NCBI GenBank assembly: GCA_946628045.1
Contig: CAMOVZ010000011.1
Coordinates: forward strand, 1 to 23,920
DNA from: an uncultured Caryophanales bacterium
GTDB taxonomy: Bacteria; Bacillota_I; Bacilli_A; RF39; UBA660
DNA length: 23,920 nucleotides
Direction: 5' to 3'
In this document: piece after piece, positions 6,246 through 16,032 of the stretch
Layout of the letters: each line of letters begins with the position of its first letter
Position numbering within the stretch: the stretch's first letter is position 1
Translations under genes and position numbers: made by a program
The notes under the pieces: generated by a model
Told to the model about the DNA's origin: nothing
Seen by the model: the letters and a program-made list of their open reading frames with translations, nothing else
The model's database searches: none

Positions 6246-7466
6246 ATGAGAATTAGAGTAGGAGTAATTTTTGGTGGAGAAAGTGTAGAACACGAGGTAA
6301 GTATTATTACTGCAATCCAAGCAATGAATAAGATAGATGAGGAAAAATATGAAATAATTCCTATCTATATTACAAAGGATAGAGAATGGTATACAGGTGA
6401 TATGTTAAAAGATATAGAAGTATATCAAGATCTAAATTTAATTAAAAAATATAGTACTAATGTAGTTTTATATTACAAAGATGGAAGTTATGTATTACAA
6501 AAGAAAAAAGGACTATTCAAAAGTGTAGTAAAAGAAATAGATATTGCATTTCCAATAGTACATGGTACAAATGTAGAAGATGGTGTTCTACAAGGTTATC
6601 TTCAAACTATAGGTATACCATTTGTTGGTGCTAATGTTTATGGCTCAGTTGCAGGACAAGATAAAGTTATAATGAAAGACATTTGGAAAGAAGCAGATCT
6701 TCCGATGACTAAATATGTTTGGTTCTATGATTCTGAATATAGACAAGATAAAGATGAAGTATTAGATAAATTAAAAAAATTAAAATATCCATTAATAGTA
6801 AAACCAGCAACAACAGGATCAAGCGTAGGTATTAGTTTCTGTGATGATGTTAATAGTCTAAAAGAAGGTATAGAAGAAGCAGCACAATATGATACTAAGA
6901 TTATAGTAGAGGAAGTTGTTCAAAATTTAAAAGAAGTAAATATCGCTGTTATGGGTAATTATGAAAATCAAAAGGTTAGTGCTATTGAAGAAGTTCTTTC
7001 AGGAAATAAATTCTTAACTTTCCAAGATAAATATATCGGTGGAGGAAAAGGTAAATTAAAAGGATTTAAAAAAGGTGCTATTAAAACATCTAGTAAAGGA
7101 ATGGCTTCGGCAAATCGTAAATTACCAGCAGATCTAGATCCTAAGATGCAAAAAGAAATAGAAGAAATTGCTATGAAAGCATTTAAAGTATTGGGATCAA
7201 GTGGTAACTCTAGAATTGATTTCTTAGTAGATGAAAAAACTAAAAAAGTTTATATTAATGAAATTAATTCAATTCCAGGAAGTTTAGCTTTCTACTTATG
7301 GGATGCCAAAGACATTAATTTTACTCAAGTATTAGATGATATGATTCAAATAGGAATTAAAGATTATAAGAAACGTATTAGTAAAACACATTCGTTTGAA
7401 TCAAATATCTTAGCAGGATTTGCTGCTAATCATGGAGTAAAAGGAATGAAGGGTAAATTAAAATAG
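6246..7466 (+). CDS. ddl: D-alanine--D-alanine ligase
   Basis: A 406-aa ATP-grasp enzyme that condenses two D-Ala for the pentapeptide terminus. FGGESVEHEVS (9-19) is the N-terminal signature. KPATTGSSVGIS (186-197) is the ATP-binding loop. GNSRIDF (320-326) contains the active-site Arg323. NEINSIPGS (338-346) is the metal and D-Ala2 site. Tyr263 in DKY matches the residue associated with D-Ala-D-Ala rather than D-Ala-D-Lac products. The loop after it (264-297) is long and rich in Gly/Lys, and with a C-terminal tail makes the protein longer than the common 340-370 aa. It is last in the hydrolase-murF-ddl operon and cytosolic. Confidence 0.95.
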   Translation: MRIRVGVIFGGESVEHEVSIITAIQAMNKIDEEKYEIIPIYITKDREWYTGDMLKDIEVYQDLNLIKKYSTNVVLYYKDGSYVLQKKKGLFKSVVKEIDIAFPIVHGTNVEDGVLQGYLQTIGIPFVGANVYGSVAGQDKVIMKDIWKEADLPMTKYVWFYDSEYRQDKDEVLDKLKKLKYPLIVKPATTGSSVGISFCDDVNSLKEGIEEAAQYDTKIIVEEVVQNLKEVNIAVMGNYENQKVSAIEEVLSGNKFLTFQDKYIGGGKGKLKGFKKGAIKTSSKGMASANRKLPADLDPKMQKEIEEIAMKAFKVLGSSGNSRIDFLVDEKTKKVYINEINSIPGSLAFYLWDAKDINFTQVLDDMIQIGIKDYKKRISKTHSFESNILAGFAANHGVKGMKGKLK

Positions 7467-7477
7467 TTTATTTATAA

Positions 7478-7507
7478 ACAAAAAAAGAACTTATTTAAGT
7501 TCTTTTT
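7478..7507. terminator. Bidirectional terminator between ddl and tRNA-Lys
   Basis: AAAGAACTT (7484-7492) pairs with AAGTTCTTT (7497-7505) around ATTT. The flanks are A-rich on the left and T-rich on the right, so it can end both the ddl operon and the convergent tRNA-Lys transcript. Confidence 0.85.
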
Positions 7508-7518
7508 GCTTTTAAAAA

Positions 7519-7594
7519 TGGTGGGCTGTTAGGGATTCGAACCCTAGACCCACTGATTAAGAGTCAGTTGCTCTACCAACTGAGCTAACAGCCC
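7519..7594 (-). tRNA. tRNA-Lys (CTT)
   Basis: Full 76-nt cloverleaf on the minus strand. The acceptor GGGCTGT pairs with ACAGCCC. The D-arm is canonical (AGCTCAGTTGGTAGAGC). The anticodon loop CTCTTAA gives anticodon CTT. The T-arm has TTCGAAT. Discriminator A and an encoded CCA (7521-7519) follow. Confidence 0.97.
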
Positions 7595-7613
7595 ATTTCC
7601 AAGTTGCAATAAT

Positions 7614-7642
7614 ATTTTAACGTAAATTTTAGATATTTACAA
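7614..7642 (-). promoter_or_regulatory. Promoter of tRNA-Lys
   Basis: On the minus strand: TTGTAA (7642-7637), a 17-bp spacer and TAAAAT (7619-7614), 20 bases before the tRNA 5' end. Confidence 0.7.
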
Positions 7643-7662
7643 GTATTTTTACCAAAAAAATC

Positions 7663-7692
7663 TTGACTTAACTCATTTTTTTATAGTATTCT
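7663..7692 (+). promoter_or_regulatory. Possible upstream promoter of the tRNA cluster
   Basis: TTGACT (7663-7668), an 18-bp spacer and TATTCT (7687-7692). It is the weaker of two tandem candidates and reads toward tRNA-Ile. Confidence 0.4.
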
Positions 7693-7735
7693 ATTATTGC
7701 AGTCGAAAAAAATGCATTAAAATTACATTTTCTTC

Positions 7736-7764
7736 TTGCAAAAAACATAATATTATAGTAAACT
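7736..7764 (+). promoter_or_regulatory. Promoter of the tRNA-Ile/Asn/Glu transcript
   Basis: TTGCAA (7736-7741), a 17-bp spacer and TAAACT (7759-7764), 20 bases before tRNA-Ile. Confidence 0.5.
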
Positions 7765-7783
7765 AATGAAGTACGAATGAAAT

Positions 7784-7860
<77 letters not shown>

Positions 7861-7867
7861 TTAAAAT

Positions 7868-7944
7868 GCCTCAATAGCTCAGTTGGTTAGAGCACTTGAC
7901 TGTTAATCAAGGGGTCCTAGGTTCAAGTCCTAGTTGGGGCGCCA
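7868..7944 (+). tRNA. tRNA-Asn (GTT)
   Basis: 77 nt. The acceptor GCCTCAA pairs with TTGGGGC (one G-U). The anticodon loop CTGTTAA between CTTGA and TCAAG gives anticodon GTT. T-stem CTAGG/CCTAG, discriminator G and encoded CCA are present. It starts 7 bases after tRNA-Ile. Confidence 0.97.
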
Positions 7945-7953
7945 TTTTAATTT

Positions 7954-8030
7954 GGCGAGTTGGTGAAGCGGCTTAACACACTGCCCTTTCACGGCAGCAT
8001 TCACGGATTCGAATTCCGTACTCGTCACCA
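7954..8030 (+). tRNA. tRNA-Glu (TTC)
   Basis: 77 nt. The acceptor GGCGAGT pairs with ACTCGTC (one G-U). The anticodon loop CTTTCAC between CTGCC and GGCAG gives anticodon TTC. T-loop TTCGAAT and encoded CCA are present. It is the last of the three-tRNA transcript. Confidence 0.97.
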
Positions 8031-8041
8031 ATTGAATATCG

Positions 8042-8064
8042 ACACCAACTTTGGTGTTTTTTTT
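8042..8064 (+). terminator. Terminator of the tRNA-Ile/Asn/Glu transcript
   Basis: ACACCA and TGGTGT pair around a short loop (8042-8057), followed by a run of T, 11 bases after the tRNA-Glu CCA. Confidence 0.85.
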
Positions 8065-8155
8065 GTTAGCGCCCAATATAATTTACCCTTGATTAACAAT
8101 ATTGGTAAATATTAAAAAATACTGAAGATTTTTTTGTTTTATAATACTCATTTTC

Positions 8156-8184
8156 TTGACAATAAAACAGTCTTTATGTAATAA
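8156..8184 (+). promoter_or_regulatory. Promoter of tRNA-Ser
   Basis: A consensus -35 TTGACA (8156-8161), a 17-bp spacer and TAATAA (8179-8184), 19 bases before tRNA-Ser. Confidence 0.65.
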
Positions 8185-8203
8185 TATATATGCGGACGCA
8201 TTT

Positions 8204-8295
8204 GGAGTGATACTCAAGAGGCTGAAGAGGCGCCCCTGCTAAGGGTGTAGACCGGGAATACTGGTGCGAGGGTTCAAATCCCTCTCACTCCGCCA
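8204..8295 (+). tRNA. tRNA-Ser (GCT)
   Basis: 92-nt class II tRNA with a long variable arm. The acceptor GGAGTGA pairs with TCACTCC. The anticodon loop CTGCTAA gives anticodon GCT. T-loop TTCAAAT, discriminator G and encoded CCA are present. It is a separate transcription unit from the other tRNAs. Confidence 0.96.
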
Positions 8296-8305
8296 TTATA
8301 AAAAT

Positions 8306-8329
8306 AACTCAGAATTTCTGAGTTTTTTT
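8306..8329 (+). terminator. Terminator of tRNA-Ser
   Basis: ACTCAGA (8307-8313) pairs with TCTGAGT (8317-8323) around a 3-nt loop, followed by seven T. Confidence 0.85.
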
Positions 8330-8361
8330 GTGGCTTAATTATAGTTATTAAGCATAAAATA

Positions 8362-8370
8362 TGGTATACT
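8362..8370 (+). promoter_or_regulatory. Extended -10 promoter of the glucan synthase gene
   Basis: TGGTATACT: TGn directly before TATACT (8365-8370), 20 bases before the ATG. No convincing -35 is seen. AAGGAG (8377-8382) is the ribosome site. Confidence 0.6.
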
Positions 8371-8390
8371 TTGTATAAGGAGTGTAGCCT

Positions 8391-11300
8391 ATGAAAAAGA
8401 TAATTAAGAAGTTTTTTTATGAGTTTGAAAATATCACAGATTATTATAATTTTTTAGTTAATAAAACTAAAAATCATGAGTATGTAGAAATCGCAAATGA
8501 ATGGTTAATAGATAATTATTATTTATTAGTGGAACACAAAAACAATATCTTAAATTCAAAAAAAGAATTATCAAAAAATTATAAATTAATTGTTAATAAC
8601 TATCTTTTCTTTAAAAATATGGTTACAAATAAAAACTATAATATTAGTTTTAAATACTTAGTAGATGAATTAAAAAAATATCAAAAAGAAACAAATAAAA
8701 TATTTACTTATAAAGAATTATCATTAGTCTTTACCACATTAGTACTTATTTATATTGAAAGATTAAATAACTTAGTAAATGAAGAAAAACAAATACTATT
8801 AAATAAAGATAAAATAAAAACAATAATTAATAGTAATAAATTAGTAAAATTAACTGATTTTCTAACAGATGATTTTAATGTGGAAAAAAACTCTAACTAT
8901 ATATTTGAAATAAACAGTAAAATAAATAAAGTTAGTGAAGGAAGTAGTGAATTATTTAAAGATTTATATGAATATCTTGAAAGAAAAAATATAAGTCTAA
9001 AAGAATTGATAAATGAAGAATATCAAAGAAAAATAGATAATGATATTTTGATATCTAATATATTTAGTGATTTAAAAGAAATTTTTGAATATTCATTAGA
9101 TGATTTATATGACAAAGTATCTTTATGCGAAAAACTATTATTAACAGATTCTGTGTATAAAAATATGACAGCAGAATCAAAAAGTGTATATCGTGATAGA
9201 ATTGTATTTTTAGCTAAGAAAAATCATATGAATGAATATAAATATTTAGAAAAAAAATTTAATAAAGATGAGCATATAGGATTTAAAATATTTAAAGAAA
9301 AAGATAATACTTTTGAACTAATACTTTATCTGATTGTTATATTAGGAGTTACATGTACAATCTCATATTTTTTAGTTGGATATTTTACTAAATATTTTAT
9401 ATTAAGTTTTATTATGATTTTAATTCCAATTGGGCAATTAGTTATTCAGATTATTAATGAACTTTTAAATAATAATGTTCCAATTAAATATATTCCAAAA
9501 TTAGATTACTCTAAAGGTATACCTGAAGAATCTAGGACTATGGTAGTAATACCTACCATAATATCTGATACTAAAAAGGTAAAAGAAATGTTTGATATAT
9601 TAGAAACATTTTATATTATTAATAAATCAGATAATTTATATTTCACATTATTAGGTGATGCTAAAACTAGTAATAATGAAGTAGAAGACTATGACAAAGA
9701 AATAACAGAATATGGAATTGAATATGCTAAAAAGTTAAATAAAAAATATAATAAAGAGTTATTTTATTTTATGTATCGTAAAAGAGTATGGCATGAAGGT
9801 GAAAATGCATTTTTAGGATATGAAAGAAAACGTGGAGCACTTTTACATTTTAATAAAATATTATTAGGAAAGAAAATAAGTGAAAAGAAGTATTTTAATG
9901 CCAATACTCTTCATAATAATAAATTAAATATTAAATATGTTATTACATTAGATACAGATACTAAATTAGTATTAAATTCTGCCTTAAACTTAGTAGGGGC
10001 AATGGCACATCCAGTAAATAGACCAATTCTTAATAAAGATAATACTAAAGTAATTAAAGGATATGGCATTATGCAACCTCGTGTTAGTGTCGATATAGAA
10101 GCAACTAATAGAAGCTTATATAGTCAAATATTTGCAGGTATTGGAGGTTTTGATACATATTCATATTTAACCCCAAATACATACCAAGATAATTTTGGAG
10201 AAGGTAGTTTTGTAGGTAAAGGTATATATGATTTAGAAATATTTGATAAATTATTAAGTGATACATTTAAAGATAATCTAATCCTATCACACGACTTACT
10301 AGAAGGTAATTATTTAAGATGTGCTTATGTTTCAGATATAGAATTAATAGATGATTTTCCATCTAAATTTTTAGTAGATGTAACAAGACAATCGAGATGG
10401 GCTAGAGGAGATACTCAAATAATTGGATGGTTAGCACCTACCGTTAGAAATAAAGATAATAAAAAAGTTAAAAATCCAATCAATTTATTAGGTAAATATA
10501 AAATACTAGATAATATTATTAGAATGTTTTTAAACCCTATGTTACTAATTATATTATTAGTAGCATTTACAGGTGGTTTTAAAAAATCAATATTTTGGGT
10601 TTCATTTGTAATATTGGAAATAGCTATATCAATGATATTTTTTCTACGAAGTAAAATGAGTAGAAAAGCTAAAAATCAAAAAGAAATATATTACCGAAAT
10701 ATATATTTTGGTTTTAAGTCACTACTACTTAGATCATATATAGTATTTGCAACTATTCCATATTATGCAAAATTGTACATGACTGCATTTTTTAAATCTT
10801 TATATAGATTATTAATATCACATAAAAATTTACTTAATTGGATAACTGCAGAAGAAGTAGCTAAAAATTCTAATAATAGTTTATTTAATTATATTAAAAA
10901 CTTTTGGTTTAATACATTAACTGCATTAGTATTCATAGGAATATTTTGTATCACCAAAAATCCAATATCTTTAATTATTTCTATTATATTTATAAGTGCA
11001 CCATTTGTATTATATTTAGTAAGTAAAGATATCGATCATACTGAAGTAGAATTAAAAGATAAAAAGATAGAAGAAATAGAAGATATTGCATACAAAACTT
11101 GGAAATATTTTGAAGATAATTTAAAAGAAGAATATAATTTTTTAATTCCTGATAACTATCAAGAAAATAGAGAAGAAAAATTAGATATGAGAACTTCTCC
11201 AACAGCTATAGGTTTTTCACTAACTAGTATAGTAAGTGCTTATGAATTAGAATTTATTACAGAAAAAAAGGCTATTTATTTATTACAAAATATATTAGAA

Positions 11301-14300
11301 AGTATAGATGGATTAAAGAAGTGGCATGGGCATTTATATAACTGGTATAATATTAAAACTAAAGAAGTATTAAGACCTAATTTTATTTCTACAGTAGATT
11401 CAGGTAACTTAGTATCATCACTTATAGTAGTAAGAGAATTTTTAAATAAATTAGAAGAAGAAAAATTAACAAAGTTATGTGACAAACTAATAAGAAATAC
11501 TAACTTCAAAAAATTATATACTAAGAAAAACGTATTCAGTATTGGATATGATGAAGATGAAGGAAGATTATCAGTATATAATTATAATAAGTTTGCATCA
11601 GAATCACGTCTAACTAGTTATTTAGCTATAGCGTTAGGCGATATTTCTAGTAAGCATTGGTTCAGTTTAGATAAGTCACTTACTACATATAAAAATCATA
11701 AAGGATTGATCTCATGGAGTGGAACTTCTTTTGAATACTTCATGCCATTCCTATTTATGAAAAATTATCCTAATACATTATTAGACGAATCATATAACTT
11801 TGCTTTATTATGTCAAAAAGATTATATAAATAAAATAGACCATCACTTACCATGGGGTATATCAGAATCAGCATATAATGAATTGGATAATTCATTAAAT
11901 TATAAATATAAAGCTTTCCATACTCCATATTTAAAGGCAAAAGAAGATAAGGAAAATAGAATAGTAATTTCTCCATATTCATCTATTATGGCAATGGAAC
12001 TAGCTCCAACTGATGTATATGATAATATAAAGAAATTTAAAGAATTAGAAATGGATTCTATTTATGGTTTATATGAATCATATGATTATGATAATAAAGG
12101 TGTAGTTAAATCTTATTATGCGCATCATGAAGGAATGATTTTACTAGGAATAACTAATTATTTAAAGAAGGATATTATTAAAGATTATTTTCATTCAAAT
12201 GTAAATATAAAGACATTCGAAATATTATTAAAAGAAAAAGTTCAAATTAAATCAAGTATAGACATGAAAATGGCTAAATATAAGAAATATGATTATAATA
12301 AAGAAACTATTGAAAATGATATAAGAGCGTTTAATTATATTTCATATTTACCAGAAGTATCTGTCCTATCTAATAGAAAGTATTGTTTATTAATGAATGA
12401 TAGAGGTAATTCGTTCTCAAGATATAGAACACTACAATTAAATAGATATCGTAAAGTAACAGAACAAGAATATGGTATATTCCTATTCATAAAAGATATA
12501 AAAGATAATTATATATTTAGTAATACCTATGCACCTATGAATATCAAACCTGATAAATATGAAGTAGTATTTGCATCAGACAAAATAAAGTATTTAAGAA
12601 GAGATAATATGATATCTACTAAAACAGAAATAGTAGTATGTAGAAATCATCATGCAGAAATAAGAAAAATTACTTTTAAAAATGAATCAGATATTGATAA
12701 AGAATTAGAATTAACTAGTTATACAGAACCAATTTTATCTGAGAATATGGATGATGTAAGTCACAAAGTATTTAATAATATGTTTATAAAAACTGAATAT
12801 GATAAAAATACAAATAGTTTAATAGCAAAAAGAAGAAGTCGAGGAGATTCTCCTATTAATAGTTATATGTTAACTAGATTAATAATTGATGAACCATTAG
12901 ATAAATATACGTATGAAACAGAAAGAAGTAATTTTATTGGTAGAGGTAATACAATTAATACAGCTAATGCCCTTAATAATAAATTAAGTAATTATAATGG
13001 AGAAAATCTAGATCCTGTATTATCACTAAGAAATAAAATATTACTTAAGGCTAATTCATCTACATCAGTATATTTATTAGTAGGATTTGGAAGAAGTAGA
13101 GAACAAATTAATGAAATAATTAAGTATTATGATAATAAATATAATTTAGAAAAAGCATATGAAATAGCTACATTAATGAATGTGTCTGATACAAAAAATA
13201 TGAATATTACAGGTGAAAATATGAGAACTTATAATATCATGTTAAATTACTTGTATCAGACAACAAAACTTTCAGTTTCAGAAGAGAGAATGGATTTCTT
13301 AAGACGTAATGCACTTTCTCAAACAGGATTATGGAAATTTGGTGTAAGTGGAGATAGACCAATTATCACAGTAGAAATAAGTGATATTAGTGATATAAGT
13401 TTTATAAAAGAAATATTAAAGGCATTTGAGTATTATAAAAATAAATCTATCTTCGTAGATATAGTTATTATTAATAATGAAAATGCTGGATTCAAGGAAT
13501 TAATAAAAAAACAAATAGATGATGAATTATATAGAATATATACACTTAATAGTTTCTATCATACACCAGGCAGTGTTACAGTGATAGATGGATCTATCTT
13601 AACAAGAGAAGATAAAAGTCTATTAAACGTAGTACCTAGACTTAGATTTGTAATAGAAAATCATATGACATTAAAAGAAGCAGTGGAAGATCTACAAACT
13701 AAGAATAAAGTTAGTGATTATCAAAAATCTGAATTAGAAGAAAATATAAAAGTAAAAGAAAAAGATAAATTAGTATTCGATAATAACTATGGTGGATTTA
13801 AAAATAATGGAAAAGAATATGTTATTTATAACAAATTAACTCCTATGCCATGGTCTAATGTCATATCTAATAAAACTTTTGGTACTATAATTACTAATAA
13901 TGGTTGTGGATATACTTACGCATATAATTCTAGTGAATTTAAAATATCTAGTTGGACTAATGAAACAGTAATTAATGATAGAAGTGAAGGATTCAAATTT
14001 AATAATAAAATATTTGATCCAGAAAAATGTACACATGGATTTGGATATAGTATTTTAGAAAGTGAAACAAAATCTTTAAATCATAGTATTACAGAATTTG
14101 TAGCAAAAGAAGATAATGTAAAAATATATTTATTAAAATTATCAAATAAAGAAAAGAAAAATAATAAAATAAATATAGAATATTACATAAATCCAACTTT
14201 TGGTAATTTTGAAGAAAAAACAACTAGACATATATTATCTGAATTTATGGGTGAAGATAATTATTTAAAACTACGTAATGTATATAGTATTAATTATAGT

Positions 14301-16022
14301 GATGTTAATGTATTTATGACTTCGAGTGAAAAAATTACTAAAGCTGAATGCAATAAGATGTTAGTAAAGAGTATTAGCTTTGATATAGATTTAAAACCTA
14401 ATGAAGAAAAAGAAATAGTTTTTGCATTAGGATGTAGTCTATCAGATGAAGAAAATTTAGAATTAATAAATAAATACACTAATATTAATAATTGTAAAAA
14501 AGAATTAAAATTGGTTAAAGATTCATGGGATGATATCTTAAAAACTATTAAGGTTGATACACCAGATGATAGTTTTAATTATATGATTAATGGTTGGTAT
14601 CTATATCAAACAATATCATCTAGAATATGGGCAAAAGCAGGTTTTTATCAAGTAAGTGGTGCTTTTGGATTTAGAGATCAACTACAAGATGCTATGAATA
14701 TTTGTTTAGTAAAAGAAACAGATACAAGACGACAAATCCTAATAAACGCTGCACATCAATTTATAGAAGGAGATGTCCTACATTGGTGGCATGAAAAAAA
14801 TCATTTTGGATTAAGAAGTAGATATAAAGATGATTATTTATGGTTAGTATATGCTACTATTCATTACTTAGAACTTACCGAAGATTATGATATTTTAGAA
14901 GAAAAAATACCATACATAGAAGGAGAAAAAATAAGCGATTATGAGAATGAAAAAGGAATCATATTTAGTTATTCTAATAAATATGATACATTATTAAATC
15001 ATTGTATAAAGTCTCTTGAATTATCTATGAAATCTTTAGGAACTCATAAAATACCTTTAATGGGTGGAGGAGACTGGAACGATGGAATGAATAGAGTAGG
15101 TATTAAAGGAAAAGGAGAAAGTGTCTGGTTAGGATTCTTCTTATATGGAATTATTGATAAGTTTACTAAAATAATAAAAAAATATGATAAAGAATTTAAT
15201 ACCACAAAATATATTGAATTCAATGATAAATTAAAAGAAAATTTAAACAAAAAAACTTGGGATGGTGCTTATTATTTAAGAGCTTTCTTCGATAATGGAG
15301 ATAAACTAGGCTCTCATGAAAACTATGAATGTAAAATAGATTTAATATCACAAAGTTTTTCTATACTAAGTAATGTAGCTCCAAAAGAAAAGATAGAAAA
15401 AGTCATTACTTCAGTCGAGGAAGAATTAGTAGATAAAGATAATAAAATCATAAAATTATTAACTCCAGCATTCTCAAAGAGTCTAAATAATCCAGGATAT
15501 ATTATGAATTATCCAAAAGGTATAAGAGAAAATGGAGGACAATATACTCATTCAGTTTCATGGTATATAATGGCCTTAATAAAAGCAGGGTATTATGATA
15601 GGGCATATCAATACTATCAAATGATAAATCCAATTAATAGAACTAAAAGTGAAGAAGATATAAATAAATATAAAGTAGAGCCTTATGTAATCGCTGCTGA
15701 TATATATTCAAATGAGAATTTTGCTGGCCGTGGTGGTTGGACATGGTACACAGGATCTGCTGGATGGTTCTATAGAGTAGGTATAGAAGAAATATTAGGT
15801 ATTAAACGTCATGGAAATAAATTATCTATTAAGCCTAATATACCAAGTTCATGGGATTCATATAAAATAACATATAATTATAAAGATACTATATATGAAA
15901 TTCAAATTATTAAAGGAAATAAAGAAGGTATATTACTAGATGATAAAGAAATAGTATCTGATACATTTATCTTGAAAAATGATAAAAAATCACATAAAAT
16001 AATTGTTAATATTCATAAATAG
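8391..16022 (+). CDS. ndvB: Cyclic beta-1,2-glucan synthase-like giant membrane glycosyltransferase (NdvB/Cgs family)
   Basis: The 2,543-aa protein has the three-part layout of cyclic beta-1,2-glucan synthases, which build the chain from UDP-glucose, cyclise it and trim its length. The first part is a GT84-like synthase: LDTDT (520-524) with the DxD metal motif, SHDLLEG (633-639) with the base-type Asp635, and RQSRW (666-670), the (Q/R)QxRW motif. Hydrophobic helices flank it at about 308-355, 712-755 and 838-880. The second is a central glucoamylase-like region (from about 933, with TVDSGN at 1001-1006 and HHEGM at 1245-1249) that corresponds to the cyclisation domain (GH189) of such enzymes. 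The third is a GH94 phosphorylase-like domain: FGFRDQ (2092-2097), GDWNDGMN (2227-2234) with a likely general acid Asp2231, and RGGWTWYTGSAGW (2447-2459). All motifs look intact. Related proteins in proteobacteria are near 2,850 aa. Whether the product is cyclic or linear cannot be read. The gene uses the same AT-rich codons as its neighbours. Confidence 0.88.
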   Translation: MKKIIKKFFYEFENITDYYNFLVNKTKNHEYVEIANEWLIDNYYLLVEHKNNILNSKKELSKNYKLIVNNYLFFKNMVTNKNYNISFKYLVDELKKYQKETNKIFTYKELSLVFTTLVLIYIERLNNLVNEEKQILLNKDKIKTIINSNKLVKLTDFLTDDFNVEKNSNYIFEINSKINKVSEGSSELFKDLYEYLERKNISLKELINEEYQRKIDNDILISNIFSDLKEIFEYSLDDLYDKVSLCEKLLLTDSVYKNMTAESKSVYRDRIVFLAKKNHMNEYKYLEKKFNKDEHIGFKIFKEKDNTFELILYLIVILGVTCTISYFLVGYFTKYFILSFIMILIPIGQLVIQIINELLNNNVPIKYIPKLDYSKGIPEESRTMVVIPTIISDTKKVKEMFDILETFYIINKSDNLYFTLLGDAKTSNNEVEDYDKEITEYGIEYAKKLNKKYNKELFYFMYRKRVWHEGENAFLGYERKRGALLHFNKILLGKKISEKKYFNANTLHNNKLNIKYVITLDTDTKLVLNSALNLVGAMAHPVNRPILNKDNTKVIKGYGIMQPRVSVDIEATNRSLYSQIFAGIGGFDTYSYLTPNTYQDNFGEGSFVGKGIYDLEIFDKLLSDTFKDNLILSHDLLEGNYLRCAYVSDIELIDDFPSKFLVDVTRQSRWARGDTQIIGWLAPTVRNKDNKKVKNPINLLGKYKILDNIIRMFLNPMLLIILLVAFTGGFKKSIFWVSFVILEIAISMIFFLRSKMSRKAKNQKEIYYRNIYFGFKSLLLRSYIVFATIPYYAKLYMTAFFKSLYRLLISHKNLLNWITAEEVAKNSNNSLFNYIKNFWFNTLTALVFIGIFCITKNPISLIISIIFISAPFVLYLVSKDIDHTEVELKDKKIEEIEDIAYKTWKYFEDNLKEEYNFLIPDNYQENREEKLDMRTSPTAIGFSLTSIVSAYELEFITEKKAIYLLQNILESIDGLKKWHGHLYNWYNIKTKEVLRPNFISTVDSGNLVSSLIVVREFLNKLEEEKLTKLCDKLIRNTNFKKLYTKKNVFSIGYDEDEGRLSVYNYNKFASESRLTSYLAIALGDISSKHWFSLDKSLTTYKNHKGLISWSGTSFEYFMPFLFMKNYPNTLLDESYNFALLCQKDYINKIDHHLPWGISESAYNELDNSLNYKYKAFHTPYLKAKEDKENRIVISPYSSIMAMELAPTDVYDNIKKFKELEMDSIYGLYESYDYDNKGVVKSYYAHHEGMILLGITNYLKKDIIKDYFHSNVNIKTFEILLKEKVQIKSSIDMKMAKYKKYDYNKETIENDIRAFNYISYLPEVSVLSNRKYCLLMNDRGNSFSRYRTLQLNRYRKVTEQEYGIFLFIKDIKDNYIFSNTYAPMNIKPDKYEVVFASDKIKYLRRDNMISTKTEIVVCRNHHAEIRKITFKNESDIDKELELTSYTEPILSENMDDVSHKVFNNMFIKTEYDKNTNSLIAKRRSRGDSPINSYMLTRLIIDEPLDKYTYETERSNFIGRGNTINTANALNNKLSNYNGENLDPVLSLRNKILLKANSSTSVYLLVGFGRSREQINEIIKYYDNKYNLEKAYEIATLMNVSDTKNMNITGENMRTYNIMLNYLYQTTKLSVSEERMDFLRRNALSQTGLWKFGVSGDRPIITVEISDISDISFIKEILKAFEYYKNKSIFVDIVIINNENAGFKELIKKQIDDELYRIYTLNSFYHTPGSVTVIDGSILTREDKSLLNVVPRLRFVIENHMTLKEAVEDLQTKNKVSDYQKSELEENIKVKEKDKLVFDNNYGGFKNNGKEYVIYNKLTPMPWSNVISNKTFGTIITNNGCGYTYAYNSSEFKISSWTNETVINDRSEGFKFNNKIFDPEKCTHGFGYSILESETKSLNHSITEFVAKEDNVKIYLLKLSNKEKKNNKINIEYYINPTFGNFEEKTTRHILSEFMGEDNYLKLRNVYSINYSDVNVFMTSSEKITKAECNKMLVKSISFDIDLKPNEEKEIVFALGCSLSDEENLELINKYTNINNCKKELKLVKDSWDDILKTIKVDTPDDSFNYMINGWYLYQTISSRIWAKAGFYQVSGAFGFRDQLQDAMNICLVKETDTRRQILINAAHQFIEGDVLHWWHEKNHFGLRSRYKDDYLWLVYATIHYLELTEDYDILEEKIPYIEGEKISDYENEKGIIFSYSNKYDTLLNHCIKSLELSMKSLGTHKIPLMGGGDWNDGMNRVGIKGKGESVWLGFFLYGIIDKFTKIIKKYDKEFNTTKYIEFNDKLKENLNKKTWDGAYYLRAFFDNGDKLGSHENYECKIDLISQSFSILSNVAPKEKIEKVITSVEEELVDKDNKIIKLLTPAFSKSLNNPGYIMNYPKGIRENGGQYTHSVSWYIMALIKAGYYDRAYQYYQMINPINRTKSEEDINKYKVEPYVIAADIYSNENFAGRGGWTWYTGSAGWFYRVGIEEILGIKRHGNKLSIKPNIPSSWDSYKITYNYKDTIYEIQIIKGNKEGILLDDKEIVSDTFILKNDKKSHKIIVNIHK

Positions 16023-16032
16023 AGGTGTTAAT

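Noticed and set aside
8066..8150. Inverted repeat TTTACC...GGTAAA between tRNA-Glu and tRNA-Ser as a regulatory RNA
   Set aside because: The stem is only 6 bp with a 16-nt loop in AT-rich sequence; no promoter or T run supports it.
10990..15250. Several 60-77 codon minus-strand frames inside the glucan synthase gene
   Set aside because: They are short, hydrophobic artefacts of AT-rich coding sequence, with no ribosome sites, inside an intact 7.6-kb gene.
16003..16032. Upstream start codon for the 155-aa protein
   Set aside because: It would overlap the end of the glucan synthase and lacks a ribosome site; AGAGGTG points to 16033.
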